A stretch of DNA of 61,526 nt from an uncultured Bacteroidia bacterium (lineage in GTDB: Bacteria > Bacteroidota > Bacteroidia > Bacteroidales > UBA932): assembly GCA_902788175.1 (NCBI GenBank), contig CADAJF010000011.1, forward strand, positions 1 through 61,526. Reading direction: 5' to 3'. A model generated the notes under the pieces. The model was not told where the DNA came from. It saw only the letters and a list, made by a program, of their open reading frames with translations, and made no database searches. Both the position numbers and the translations under genes were made by a program. Positions 1-8,375 of this stretch are shown here, piece after piece (position 1 is the first letter of the stretch; every line of letters begins with the position of its first letter).

Positions 1-988
1 CCACGTCACCGTTGATGCGGGTGTACATCCAGATAAGGAACGCGCATGCGAGGGCCACTACGCCGACGCCGATCCACTTGCCCTTCTGGGAAGTTTCCTT
101 GTCGAAGATGGAGAAGAGGGCATACACGATGACGATAATGGCCACCAGGTTCATTACGTTGAAGGGCATGGAGGCGATACCGGAGGCGCTGCGCTCGGTG
201 AATTCATCGGCGAAGTAGGTGAGGGTGAGACCGTTCTGGTGGAAGCTCATCCAGAAGAAGATAACCACGGCGAACACCAGGAAGAGGGCCACCATGCGCT
301 TTTTGGTCTGTTCCGGGGTGAGGGTGTCCACCACCTGGGCTTTCTCTCCCTTGGCGTGACCGCCTTCCACGTGCCTGAACCAGCTGCGGAAAGCGTAGTA
401 GATGGCGATGGAAACAATCAGGGACAGGCAGGCAACGGCGAAGGAGAAGTGGTATGCGTCGTTCCCGTTAAAGCCGATGGACATGGCCCAGTCACGGATC
501 TTGATGGCTGCGGTGGGGGCGAACAGGGCGCCGATATTGATAGCCATGTAGAAAAGGGAGAAGCCGGAGTCACGCTTGGCGGCGTACTGGGGCTCGTTGT
601 AAAGGTCTCCCACCATGACTTGCAGGTTCCCCTTGAAAAGGCCCGTGCCGAAGCCGATCAGCAGCAGGGCGGCCATCATTGCGACCAGGGCTACCGTTCC
701 GCCGCCAAGGGGAATGGATAGCAGCAAATAGCCGGAGAACATGACCAGGATGCCGGTGGTGACCATTTTTCCGAAGCCGAATTTATCGGCCAGGATACCG
801 CCGATCAGGGGGAAGAAGTACACCAGCATCAGGAAAGAGCTGTAAATGAGACCGGCGGTGCCGGCCTCCAGGCCGAAGTTTGCACGAAGGAAGAGGGCAA
901 ACACGGCAATCATGGTGTAGTAGCCAAAGCGTTCGCCGGTATTGGCGAGTGCCAGAGCAAATAAGCCTTTAGGTTGTCCTTTGAACAT
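1..988 (-). CDS. POT/PTR2 proton-dependent peptide transporter (C-terminus outside window)
   Basis: Inner-membrane major-facilitator protein that should import di- or tripeptides with protons. Translation from the ATG at 988 gives 329 codons before the left edge cuts the gene. It opens with MFKGQPKGLFALALANTGER, and residues 19-24 (ERFGYY) match the family signature near helix 1. The usual first glutamate of the ExxER motif is Asn16 here. Further hydrophobic helices follow, with a LADKFGFGK loop between helices 2 and 3, which is typical of the superfamily. The gene stands alone and diverges from the acyltransferase at 1146. No clear promoter was found upstream. Family assignment is firm; the substrate is inferred from the family. 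Confidence 0.85.
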   Translation of the reverse strand, partial: MFKGQPKGLFALALANTGERFGYYTMIAVFALFLRANFGLEAGTAGLIYSSFLMLVYFFPLIGGILADKFGFGKMVTTGILVMFSGYLLLSIPLGGGTVALVAMMAALLLIGFGTGLFKGNLQVMVGDLYNEPQYAAKRDSGFSLFYMAINIGALFAPTAAIKIRDWAMSIGFNGNDAYHFSFAVACLSLIVSIAIYYAFRSWFRHVEGGHAKGEKAQVVDTLTPEQTKKRMVALFLVFAVVIFFWMSFHQNGLTLTYFADEFTERSASGIASMPFNVMNLVAIIVIVYALFSIFDKETSQKGKWIGVGVVALACAFLIWMYTRINGDV

Positions 989-1090
989 AGTTAAGAATTA
1001 TTATGATTAGTTAGTTTGAATTGACTATATCCTTACAAAAATGGGGATAATTTCTGATTTTGCAAAATAAAATGTCAAATGGCCCCTCAG

Positions 1091-1122
1091 TTTGTTTATT
1101 TCTGCGTTTTTTTTTACTTTTG
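1091..1122 (+). promoter_or_regulatory. Bacteroidota-type promoter of the acyltransferase operon
   Basis: TTTG at 1091-1094, a 20-nt spacer, then TACTTTTG at 1115-1122 match the -33 and -7 elements (TTTG and TAnnTTTG) of the Bacteroidota major sigma factor. Transcription would begin near 1128. This makes the ATG at 1146, not the TTG at 1128, the likely start of the gene. Confidence 0.7.
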
Positions 1123-1145
1123 TCTGATTGGTTAAAACTGAAAGA

Positions 1146-1979
1146 ATGATTGCTTTTCTTGCCTGGCTGCTGCGCGCTGTTTTCCGTTATCGCTCGGATG
1201 TGGTAATGGTGAACCTCAGCCGTAGCTTCCCGGAGAAAAAATACGCGGAGCTGCAGGAAATCCACAAGAAGTTTTACCGGCATTTTGTCACCATCTTCGT
1301 GGAGATGCTCCGTTTCGGGAGGTATCGCGGGGAAAAAGGACGCCGGCGCCTTCATGAGAGCCACCTGGTGGAGTTTACCAATCCTCAGGAGTACAACCGC
1401 CTTGCCGCCGGGGCAACCCAGGTGATGCTGCTGCAGTCCCATGCGGGCAACTGGGAGCTTTCTATCGGCATTTTTTACTATTCCTACGGAGAGAAGCTGG
1501 ACATGGACCCTTCCCGCTATGCCGTCACTTACCTTCGCCTCAGCAGCGCCTGGGCAGACCGCTTCATGGCCCGCAACCGGACGGCCCCCGTCTCGGACCT
1601 GGACTTCAAGGGTTATGTGGAGTCCTTTGACATGAGGGCGTTTGCCAAGGAAAGGGAAGGCCAGAAGTTCTGCTACAGTTTCATTACGGACCAGTATCCT
1701 TATAACGGAAACCTGAATACCAGGGTGCGCTTCATGAACCAGGAAACCCCTACCATGAAAGGCGGCGCCTCGATGGCCGTAAAACAGGATATGGCGGTGG
1801 CCTACCTTCGCTTCCGCTGCCGGGAAGGCGGCGGCTACACCATGACGGTGGTGCCCATCTGTGACAGGGCCGCCGGCAAGGACCCCGCCTGGATTATGCA
1901 ACGCTACTACGAATTACTGGAGGAAGACCTCAGGGCCCAGCCCTGGAACTACCTCTGGACCCATAAAAGATGGAAATAA
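1146..1979 (+). CDS. lipid A biosynthesis (LpxL/HtrB-type) lysophospholipid acyltransferase
   Basis: Membrane-associated enzyme expected to transfer an acyl chain onto lipid A or a related lipid at the inner face of the inner membrane. The catalytic motif is SHAGNWE, with His99 and an acidic residue five positions later (the HX4D/E motif). The C-terminus ends in LWTHKRWK, typical of the family. The arginine-rich RYRSDVVMVNLSRSFPEK stretch near the start is also characteristic. ATG 1146 is chosen because a promoter at 1091-1122 places the transcript start near 1128 and an in-frame stop lies at 1125. The protein is 277 residues; its N-terminal membrane segment looks about 20-25 residues shorter than in usual homologues. 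Its stop overlaps the next start, so the two genes are coupled. Confidence 0.85.
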   Translation: MIAFLAWLLRAVFRYRSDVVMVNLSRSFPEKKYAELQEIHKKFYRHFVTIFVEMLRFGRYRGEKGRRRLHESHLVEFTNPQEYNRLAAGATQVMLLQSHAGNWELSIGIFYYSYGEKLDMDPSRYAVTYLRLSSAWADRFMARNRTAPVSDLDFKGYVESFDMRAFAKEREGQKFCYSFITDQYPYNGNLNTRVRFMNQETPTMKGGASMAVKQDMAVAYLRFRCREGGGYTMTVVPICDRAAGKDPAWIMQRYYELLEEDLRAQPWNYLWTHKRWK

Positions 1980-2971
1980 TGAAAAGAACAGGGACCCTTC
2001 TTCTTCTTCTATTCCTGCTGCTTGGCACCGCCCTGCGTGCACAGGAGATATCTTACGCCCTTCCTGCCACCTCCGTCACCGTGAAGGTGGAGGTTAGGCA
2101 GGAATCCTTCTTCGCCGGCCCTTATGCCGCCTATGCAAAGAGAATGCTCAATATCTCGGTGCAGGACAAAGACCAGGTATCGGCGGTGCTCACCGGGGTG
2201 GAACTGATACCCCACGTGGAGGCCGATACCCAGGCCTGGCACACCTGCGAAGGGGAAAGCGCAGCGCTTCTGTCCCTGAGCGCCCAGGGCCTGATTTCCC
2301 TGGGGAACCAGGCTCCCCGCGCGGACTGGCGCTTCCTGCCCGGCCTCTCGGGAGATTTCACCGGCAAGGGCCTGACCTCCCCCCAGCGGGAAGAAACCCG
2401 CATCGAGTACCGCAACGTACAGACGGATACCGCCATTGTGCGCGTCCCCGTGGAGCATAAGGTCCTGGTGGACAAAACCCTGGAAGAGAAAGCCCAGGCT
2501 GCCGCCAAGATGATTCTCTCCGTCCGGGAAGAGCGCCTGAACATAGCTACCGGCAACACGGACGCCAATTACTCCGGGGAGGCCCTCCAGGCTGCCCTGA
2601 AAGAGCTGGACCGGACAGAGCAGGAGTACATGGCCCTTTTCCGCGGCTATTCCGTAGTCCGCTATCTGACGGCTACCTATGAGGTGGTTCCCGCTTCCAC
2701 GGTCAATGAGCACCGCTACCTGGTGTTCCGCCTCACGGATGAAGGCCCCGTGGGCAGCGGCGTAAAAGGCGTTCCCTACTATCTGGAGCTCTATCCGGAG
2801 GGTACGCTCCCGGAAGAGAACCAGGACCGCCGCAAGGGAAGGGGCGCTGTCCGCTACCGGATTCCCCAGGTGTGCCGGACTGTCCTTACAGAAAACACTA
2901 CGCCCATCCTGCAAACCCGTATTCCCTTCTACCAGCTGGGCCGGGAAAGCACTTTGTTTCTGACCAAATAA
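1979..2971 (+). CDS. DUF4831 family exported protein
   Basis: Secreted or periplasmic protein of unknown function, 330 residues, restricted to Bacteroidota as far as is known. It starts with a signal peptide (MKRTGTLLLLLFLLLGTALR, then AQ). The next part resembles DUF4831 proteins: a YALPATSVTVKVEV strand followed by FFAGPYAAYAKRML. ATG 1979 overlaps the stop of the acyltransferase (TAATG), which makes it a better start than the in-frame ATG at 1970. pepD follows 23 nt downstream, so the three genes may be co-transcribed. No catalytic motif is visible. Confidence 0.75.
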   Translation: MKRTGTLLLLLFLLLGTALRAQEISYALPATSVTVKVEVRQESFFAGPYAAYAKRMLNISVQDKDQVSAVLTGVELIPHVEADTQAWHTCEGESAALLSLSAQGLISLGNQAPRADWRFLPGLSGDFTGKGLTSPQREETRIEYRNVQTDTAIVRVPVEHKVLVDKTLEEKAQAAAKMILSVREERLNIATGNTDANYSGEALQAALKELDRTEQEYMALFRGYSVVRYLTATYEVVPASTVNEHRYLVFRLTDEGPVGSGVKGVPYYLELYPEGTLPEENQDRRKGRGAVRYRIPQVCRTVLTENTTPILQTRIPFYQLGRESTLFLTK

Positions 2972-2994
2972 CTTCTAAAACCAATAATTGATTT

Positions 2995-4455
2995 ATGAGT
3001 ATCCAAAACTTAGAACCCAAGGTAATCTGGAAGAACTTTTATGCACTTACCCAGATTCCCCGCCCTTCCAAGCATGAGGGGAAAGTCATTGACTATCTGT
3101 ATAACTGGGGTATTTCCCATGGCTTCGAGACCATCAAGGACGAGGTAGGCAACATCATCATCCGCGTTCCTGCCACGCCAGGCATGGAAAACCGCAAGGG
3201 CGTGATCCTGCAGGGCCACATGGACATGGTGCCGCAGAAAACCTCCGACTCCCCGCACGACTTCCTCAAGGACCCCATCAACGCTTACGTAGATGGGGAA
3301 TGGGTAACGGCGGACCGCACCACCCTGGGCGCCGACAACGGCATCGGCGTGGCCTTCGGCATGGCTGTAGCAGAGGACAAGAGCGTCAAGCACGGCCCCA
3401 TCGAGCTCCTGATCACCATGGACGAGGAAACCGGCATGACGGGCGCCAATGGCCTGCAGCCCGGTGTCCTGAAAGGCGACATCCTTCTTAACCTGGACTC
3501 CGAGGACGAAGGAGAGCTTTGCGTGGGTTGCGCCGGCGGCCTGGATGTATCGGCCAGTTTCAAGTACCATAAGTACTGCACCCCGGAAGGCATGAAGGCC
3601 CTGCGTTTCAAGGTGAGCGGCTTGCAAGGCGGTCACTCCGGCATGGATATCTCCCTGTACCGGGCCAATGCCAACAAGGTGGTTGCCCGCATCCTGCTGC
3701 CCCTGATGGAAGACTACGGCGTAAAGGTGGTGGAATTCCACGGCGGTTCCCTCCGCAACGCCATCCCCTTCGAGGCCCAGGCAGAGATTCTTGTTCCCGA
3801 AGACAAATTCAAGGCAGCCCGGGAGCTCATCGTCTCCATCTTCGATACCGTGAAGGCAGAGTTCAAGGACAGCGATCCTTCGGCCCTCCTGACCATCGAG
3901 GACAAGATCCCGGTGCAGCCCAAGTTCATCCAGGGTTCCGTGATGCTTCGCGCCGTGAAGGCCATCATCGCCTCTCCTTCCGGTGTTATCCGCATGAGCC
4001 AGTCCATGCCCGGTCTCACGGAAACTTCCGTGAACCTGGCTATCGTACGTACGGAAAAGGGAAAGATCACCATCCACTCCCTCATGCGCAGCGCCGTGGA
4101 TTCCTCCAAGGCTTACCTTGCCCAGCGCATCCAGTGCATCTATGAGCTGGCCGGCGCAGACCAGATTACCTTCGCAGGCGGCTACTCCGGCTGGACACCC
4201 AAGCTGGACACCCCCATCAACAAGGTATGCATGGACCAGTTTGAGAAAGTGTACGGCCGTCCCATGAAGATCATGGCCACCCACGGCGGTCTGGAATGTG
4301 CCATCATGGGCGCCAAGTATCCCAACTGGGAGATGGTCTCCATAGGCCCCACCATCCGCTATCCCCACAGCCCCGACGAGAAAGTCCATATCGCCTCCGT
4401 CGCCCGCACCTGGGACTACCTCAAAGCCGTGCTGGAGAATATTCCGGTAAAGTAG
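2995..4455 (+). CDS. pepD: aminoacyl-histidine dipeptidase (cytosolic non-specific dipeptidase, M20C)
   Basis: Cytoplasmic zinc metallopeptidase that hydrolyses dipeptides, including Xaa-His; 486 residues, the usual PepD length. The metal-site motifs are present in order: GHMDMVPQK with His75, ADNGIGVA with Asp114, and the DEETGMTGA segment with Asp143, Glu144 and Glu145. The N-terminus (LEPKVIWKNFYALTQIPRPS) is characteristic of PepD. No signal peptide is present, in keeping with a cytosolic enzyme. It may complete degradation of peptides imported by the transporter at the left edge, although that gene is on the opposite strand. A strong terminator follows. Confidence 0.95.
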   Translation: MSIQNLEPKVIWKNFYALTQIPRPSKHEGKVIDYLYNWGISHGFETIKDEVGNIIIRVPATPGMENRKGVILQGHMDMVPQKTSDSPHDFLKDPINAYVDGEWVTADRTTLGADNGIGVAFGMAVAEDKSVKHGPIELLITMDEETGMTGANGLQPGVLKGDILLNLDSEDEGELCVGCAGGLDVSASFKYHKYCTPEGMKALRFKVSGLQGGHSGMDISLYRANANKVVARILLPLMEDYGVKVVEFHGGSLRNAIPFEAQAEILVPEDKFKAARELIVSIFDTVKAEFKDSDPSALLTIEDKIPVQPKFIQGSVMLRAVKAIIASPSGVIRMSQSMPGLTETSVNLAIVRTEKGKITIHSLMRSAVDSSKAYLAQRIQCIYELAGADQITFAGGYSGWTPKLDTPINKVCMDQFEKVYGRPMKIMATHGGLECAIMGAKYPNWEMVSIGPTIRYPHSPDEKVHIASVARTWDYLKAVLENIPVK

Positions 4456-4492
4456 CACTTCCTGCAATAGAAGCCGACAGTCGGCCCCCAAA

Positions 4493-4524
4493 AAAGCCCG
4501 GTCACATCAAAATGACCGGGCTTT
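4493..4524. terminator. bidirectional Rho-independent terminator between pepD and rplI
   Basis: A perfect 12-bp stem (AAAGCCCGGTCA at 4493-4504, TGACCGGGCTTT at 4513-4524) encloses an 8-nt loop and carries an A-tract on one side and a T-tract on the other. It can end both convergent units. A small hairpin (GCCGA-cag-TCGGC, 4473-4485) lies just upstream. Confidence 0.9.
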
Positions 4525-4550
4525 AAGTTGAATGGACTGTGGGGGAGTGG

Positions 4551-4997
4551 TTACTCTGCCACCACGTTGAATTTGAAGGTGCCCTTGATGGCCTTGTAGA
4601 TCTTGACGGCAGCCTCGTATTCACCGCATTCCTTCACCTCACCGGCGAGGATGGTGATGTCCTTCTTGTCAATGTTCAGGCCCTTGGCGTTCAGGGCTTC
4701 TGCGAGATCCATGGTGGTGACGCTGCCGTAGAGCTTGCCGCTCTCGGAGACTTTCACCTTCACTTCCACGGTCTGTGCGCCGAGGGTGGCGGCGAGGGCC
4801 TCTGCATCGGCCACAAGTTTGGCCTCTTTGTGGGCGCGCTGGCGGAGGGTCTCCGCGTGCTGCTTCTTGACACTCTCGGTGGCCACGGTGGCAAAGCCCT
4901 GGGGCACCAGGTAGTTCATGGCATAACCGGCCTTCACTTTCACAATCTCGCCGGCGTAACCCAGATTGGTTACATCTTTCTTAAGCAAAATTTCCAT
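4551..4997 (-). CDS. rplI: 50S ribosomal protein L9
   Basis: Large-subunit protein that binds 23S rRNA and spans two lobes joined by a long helix. The N-terminal signature MEILLKKDVTNLGYAGEIVK is intact, followed by GYAMNYLVPQGFA, which is diagnostic of L9. The 148-residue length is normal. It is the last gene of rpsF-rpsR-rplI, 8 nt after rpsR, and ends before the terminator at 4493-4524. Confidence 0.98.
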   Translation of the reverse strand: MEILLKKDVTNLGYAGEIVKVKAGYAMNYLVPQGFATVATESVKKQHAETLRQRAHKEAKLVADAEALAATLGAQTVEVKVKVSESGKLYGSVTTMDLAEALNAKGLNIDKKDITILAGEVKECGEYEAAVKIYKAIKGTFKFNVVAE

Positions 4998-5005
4998 AAG
5001 GCAGA

Positions 5006-5275
5006 TTATTTAAGGAGGTCAGTGACATACGGAAGCAGGGCGAGGGAGCGGGCACGCTTGATGGCCTGGGCAACCTTGCGCTGGAACTTGAGGGAAGTAC
5101 CGGTGATACGGCGGGGAAGGATCTTGCCCTGCTCGTTGAGGAACTTCTTGAGGAACTCGGGGTCCTTGTAATCTACATACTTGATACCGGCCTTCTTGAA
5201 ACGGCAGTATTTCTTCTTGCGAACCTCCACGGTAGGGGGATTCAGATAGCGGATTTCTTTATTTTCGTTTGCCAT
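5006..5275 (-). CDS. rpsR: 30S ribosomal protein S18
   Basis: Small-subunit protein that pairs with S6 on the platform of the 30S particle. The core reads [19 protein letters not shown], then [20 protein letters not shown], the classic S18 signature. Its 89 residues are normal for the phylum. The purine-rich AGGAGG just upstream on the coding strand is a strong ribosome binding site for this phylum, where such sites are often weak. It lies 17 nt downstream of rpsF. Confidence 0.98.
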   Translation of the reverse strand: MANENKEIRYLNPPTVEVRKKKYCRFKKAGIKYVDYKDPEFLKKFLNEQGKILPRRITGTSLKFQRKVAQAIKRARSLALLPYVTDLLK

Positions 5276-5292
5276 AATGTTTTCCTCCTTAA

Positions 5293-5670
5293 TTATTCAG
5301 CTTCAGCCACGGGAGCCTCGGGTGCGGGAGCAGCCTTGGCGGCCTTGCCTGCGCGACGCTTTTCTGCGTATGCCACGGCATCCTTGTCAAGAGCGACAGT
5401 GAGGAAGCGGATGATACGCTCATCGCGGTGATACTGGGTTTCGAGGGTGGCAACGAACTGGCTGTTGGCCTTGAACTCGATCAGGTAATAAAAACCTGTA
5501 GTTTTGTGCTGGATGGGATAAGCGAGCTGGCGCAGGCCCCAATCCTCCTGGTACACAACCTCACCGCCATTGTCTTCGATGAGCTTGACGTACTTGGCAA
5601 CCGCTTCCTTCATCTGGGTGTCAGACAAAACGGGAGTTGCAATGAAAACGGTTTCGTACTGGTTAACCAT
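5293..5670 (-). CDS. rpsF: 30S ribosomal protein S6
   Basis: Small-subunit protein that forms a heterodimer with S18. It starts [17 protein letters not shown] and contains [19 protein letters not shown] and [13 protein letters not shown], all typical of S6. An alanine/proline/glutamate-rich tail ends the 125-residue protein, which is common in Bacteroidota S6. It is the first gene of the operon and is preceded by a well-formed promoter and a leader hairpin. Confidence 0.98.
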   Translation of the reverse strand: MVNQYETVFIATPVLSDTQMKEAVAKYVKLIEDNGGEVVYQEDWGLRQLAYPIQHKTTGFYYLIEFKANSQFVATLETQYHRDERIIRFLTVALDKDAVAYAEKRRAGKAAKAAPAPEAPVAEAE

Positions 5671-5701
5671 TGTTTGTTAATTAATTGTTTATAAATACTT
5701 T

Positions 5702-5737
5702 AGTCCTTTTTACGCCCATGCCGTGCCAAAAAGGACT
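5702..5737 (-). promoter_or_regulatory. 5' leader hairpin upstream of rpsF
   Basis: A perfect 10-bp inverted repeat (AGTCCTTTTT at 5702-5711, AAAAAGGACT at 5728-5737) encloses 16 nt, between the promoter and the rpsF start. It would lie in the 5' leader of the ribosomal protein mRNA. Many bacteria autoregulate rpsF through an S6:S18-binding leader structure. The CCG trinucleotide associated with that motif is not visible in the loop on the transcribed strand, so only a candidate leader element is claimed. Confidence 0.5.
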
Positions 5738-5738
5738 G

Positions 5739-5769
5739 CAAATATAGGCATTTTATGCGGAAAAACAAA
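5739..5769 (-). promoter_or_regulatory. promoter of rpsF-rpsR-rplI
   Basis: Read on the minus strand, TTTG (5769-5766), a 19-nt spacer and TATATTTG (5746-5739) match the Bacteroidota -33/-7 consensus exactly. The transcript would begin just before the leader hairpin. Confidence 0.8.
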
Positions 5770-5804
5770 ATTATTTCACCTCTTGAAAGCCAACGGGAGG
5801 CTGC

Positions 5805-5912
5805 GTACCTTTGTTTTTGCCCAAGGCGCCTGTCGCAGAGCGACTGATCGATCGCCGTCAGGTACTTGCGCCGATACCGGCAGGAAGGGACCCACCCCCG
5901 CCTGCCGGTATC
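5805..5912. repeat. structured non-coding element downstream of the sialidase gene
   Basis: The gap between the rpsF promoter and the sialidase stop contains several nested inverted repeats: GTACCT/AGGTAC (5805-5810 and 5860-5865), GTCGC-aga-GCGAC (5832-5844), and a perfect 12-bp stem GATACCGGCAGG/CCTGCCGGTATC (5873-5884 and 5901-5912). The 12-bp stem may help end sialidase transcription, but no T-tract follows it. The GTCGCnnnGCGAC mini-hairpin recurs inside the 45330-45440 element. Confidence 0.45.
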
Positions 5913-5929
5913 TGTGTAAAGGGCTGCTG

Positions 5930-7303
5930 TCAGCGGATGTCTTTCAGTTTTACGGCCTGGAAGGTCATGTGGGCCTGGGAACTCTCATAGAGGATACCCA
6001 CCGTGCTTTTGTCTATCATGGTGAGACAGGAGTAGCCCCAGCCGTCCTGCTGGTCCAGCAGGAGTTCCCGGCTCCAGGTGACGCCGCCGTCCAGGCTCAT
6101 GCGGATGGTCATGTTGCGCCGATGGTTGGGGTCCGAGGGATTGGAGAAAAGCAGGATGTCCTTTCCCAGGCTGTTCTCTGCCGCAGGAACGCGGATGAGG
6201 CTGGCCATGCACACGGGCTCTACCAACTGCCCGTCCGAGGCATGCGGCGTCCAGGTTCTGCCCATGTCGCGGGTGATGTAAACAGCGCGGCCTGTACGGC
6301 GGTTGTCCCGCATGTTGAGCATCAGCACGCCGGGCTCCACTTCCACCACCTGGCTTTCCGTGGTGTTCATCTTGGCCGGATTGTGCACCGTCCAGGTTTT
6401 GCCGCGGTCGTGGGAATGCATGATGCCGGCGGCGGGGGTGCGCTCCGGTTCCGGCTCCTGGTGCTGGAAGGGCACCACCAGGGTTCCGTCGGCCATGGTG
6501 ATGGCGCGGCCAGGGCCCTGGAAGGTGAAATTCCAGGCTTCCTGCTTGACCTGTCGCGTAAGGTTCTCAAGGGGGCTCCAGGTGAGACCGTCGTCGGTGG
6601 AGCGGCTCATCATGAGCTGGGGCGTGGTGGCTGGCTCGAAGCCGCTGCCGGCAGTGAACCAGGCGGCTTTCCCGGCCGTTCCTCCGTGCGCCCAGGCGGC
6701 AAAGAGGAGAATGTCTCCGCTTACCTCGTCCACCAGGATGCAGGGGTCCCCGATACCGTTAAGGTTCTGCGGCAGGCCGCCCCATTCTCCCAGGTCCATG
6801 GCAACAATCATGGGGCCCCAGGTGCGGCCGCCGTCCGTGGAGCGGCTGATACCCACGTCCACATCGTCCTGCAGGTCGCGGGAGTGGTTGTGGCGGATAT
6901 CGTAGGTGGCAATGAGGGTTCCTTTTTGGGAGGTAACTAGCCCGGGGATGCGGTAGGCGGTGACGCCGTCATCGCCGGCACTGCGCACGCGGCGGGCCAG
7001 GCGGTGCTCCAGCACGCCGCTTTCCTCCACCCGGAAGCCCTTGGCCTTTACCTTGATGCGGAAAGGTTTGTCCAGTTTGGAAGTACGGCTGCTGCTGATT
7101 CTTACATACAGCTGTCCGTCTTTTACGTAAGCCTCCTCCAGGGCCTTGCAGGGCTGGCCTTTCAAAGAGATTTTCCACTCCGGCCGGGCACCTTCGGGAA
7201 CGATGACTTTGGCAACGGCCACATCCTGGCCCGTTACCACCGGCACCTGGTAGTGCTGCACCTGGATAAGGGCGGCTGTCAAAAGGGCTAATAGAGCAAG
7301 CAT
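5930..7303 (-). CDS. nanH: exo-alpha-sialidase (GH33, BNR/Asp-box neuraminidase)
   Basis: Exported enzyme that releases terminal sialic acid from host glycans. A signal peptide occupies roughly the first 15 residues. An N-terminal beta domain of about 90 residues precedes the six-bladed propeller. The propeller begins at the YRIP motif (117-120), whose Arg118 is the first of the sialic-acid-binding arginine triad. Asp boxes (SxDxGxTW) stand at about 153-162, 233-242, 297-304, 344-351 and 409-417. A TES glutamate near 316 and MRDNR near 331-335 fit the remaining catalytic groups, and a YESS tyrosine lies near the C-terminus. The gene is the last of a leftward operon with the kinase and GH109 genes, 9 nt after the kinase. 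Confidence 0.93.
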   Translation of the reverse strand: MLALLALLTAALIQVQHYQVPVVTGQDVAVAKVIVPEGARPEWKISLKGQPCKALEEAYVKDGQLYVRISSSRTSKLDKPFRIKVKAKGFRVEESGVLEHRLARRVRSAGDDGVTAYRIPGLVTSQKGTLIATYDIRHNHSRDLQDDVDVGISRSTDGGRTWGPMIVAMDLGEWGGLPQNLNGIGDPCILVDEVSGDILLFAAWAHGGTAGKAAWFTAGSGFEPATTPQLMMSRSTDDGLTWSPLENLTRQVKQEAWNFTFQGPGRAITMADGTLVVPFQHQEPEPERTPAAGIMHSHDRGKTWTVHNPAKMNTTESQVVEVEPGVLMLNMRDNRRTGRAVYITRDMGRTWTPHASDGQLVEPVCMASLIRVPAAENSLGKDILLFSNPSDPNHRRNMTIRMSLDGGVTWSRELLLDQQDGWGYSCLTMIDKSTVGILYESSQAHMTFQAVKLKDIR

Positions 7304-7312
7304 GGCATGTCT

Positions 7313-8371
7313 TTACTGAATACCCGCAATCACTTCCTGCATCTGGGAGAGCTTGGCATAGGCAGCGTGGAAAAGGGCCACCTGATTGCGTGTGCGCACC
7401 AGATTGTGTTCCGGGTATTGGATTTTGTAATAGGTGTCGCCGTTGATGTAGTCTGCGAAAAAGCGCACGGCCTGCATGTAGGGGAAAAGGCAGGCGCCGT
7501 AGGGAAGGTTCTCCGTTTCGAGGGGGGTAAGGAAGCAGCGGGCGCTTTCCAGATAGCCTTTGGCGAAAGCCTGGAAGATATCCATCCGGAAATCCACCTT
7601 CTCCACCTCCGGGCTGTCCTCTGCCACGGTGTTGGCGGCGGTGCGCAGGAAATCCCCGAAGTCCGAGAACACGAAGGAAGGCATGAGGGTGTCCAGGTCA
7701 ATGACACATAGGATGTTGCCGTCCTTGTCAAAAAGCATGTTGTTCACCTTGGTGTCACAGTGGCAGATGCGTTTGGGCAGTTTCCCTTCGCGGAAAAGGC
7801 GCTCTGCCTTGCACATCTCCTCCTCGTAGGCAAGGAGGTCTTTCAGGATGTCCTGCACCTCCGGAAGGGCCATCCTGCCGGCGGCATCTGCCGATACGGC
7901 CTCGTGCAGCTGGCGGGCGCGAAGTTCCATGTTGTGAAAGTCCGGGATGCTCTCTCCCAGCTTTTCCGGGATGTCCGCCAGCATGGCCTCGAATTCCCCG
8001 AAGGCCTTGCCCGCACAGTAGGAATACTCCGGGTTCACCATCTCATAGGTGTAAGCATCCGGGATGAATTCCGAGACGCGCCAGTGGCTTTCCCCGTCTG
8101 TCCAGTAGGTTTTTCCCGTGGCCTTGCAGGGGAAAAAGCGCAGCGTCATGGCTCCCTTGCGGCGGATATGCTCCGTGGCGCACTCGATATTGTGCTGCAG
8201 CAGCTCCACGTCCTTGAAAATGGCGGTATTGATGCGCTGGAGCACATAGTCTTTGGGGCCGTCCGTATAGATGCGGAAGGTGTCGTTGATAAGGCCGTTG
8301 CCAAGGGGTTTTATCTCCTTGACGGCGCCTTCAATGGCAAATGCGGATGCAATGTTCTTGAGGTCTTTCAT
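7313..8371 (-). CDS. aminoglycoside-phosphotransferase-fold sugar kinase, N-acetylhexosamine 1-kinase (NahK)-like
   Basis: Cytoplasmic kinase likely to phosphorylate a HexNAc sugar released from glycans. It begins with a KEIKPLGNGLINDTF phosphate-binding segment. The catalytic loop HCDTKVNNML (around 204-213) provides the Asp and Asn of Brenner's motif, and IDLDT supplies the metal-binding Asp. The start at 8371 is preferred over the ATG at 8386, which lies inside the preceding gene; this leaves 4 nt after the GH109 stop. In other gut bacteria such kinases act on GlcNAc or GalNAc. The position between GH109 and sialidase genes fits mucin-type glycan use. Exact substrate is unproven. Confidence 0.75.
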   Translation of the reverse strand: MKDLKNIASAFAIEGAVKEIKPLGNGLINDTFRIYTDGPKDYVLQRINTAIFKDVELLQHNIECATEHIRRKGAMTLRFFPCKATGKTYWTDGESHWRVSEFIPDAYTYEMVNPEYSYCAGKAFGEFEAMLADIPEKLGESIPDFHNMELRARQLHEAVSADAAGRMALPEVQDILKDLLAYEEEMCKAERLFREGKLPKRICHCDTKVNNMLFDKDGNILCVIDLDTLMPSFVFSDFGDFLRTAANTVAEDSPEVEKVDFRMDIFQAFAKGYLESARCFLTPLETENLPYGACLFPYMQAVRFFADYINGDTYYKIQYPEHNLVRTRNQVALFHAAYAKLSQMQEVIAGIQ

Positions 8372-8375
8372 GGCA

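Noticed and set aside
3010-4491. Long antisense frames opposite pepD, the SusC/SusD genes, parE and others
   Set aside because: They are shadows produced by high-GC codon use; none shows a recognisable family, while the opposite strand does.
5702-5737. Canonical S6:S18-binding leader motif
   Set aside because: The hairpin position fits, but the CCG trinucleotide is not present on the transcribed strand of the loop; listed only as a candidate leader element.
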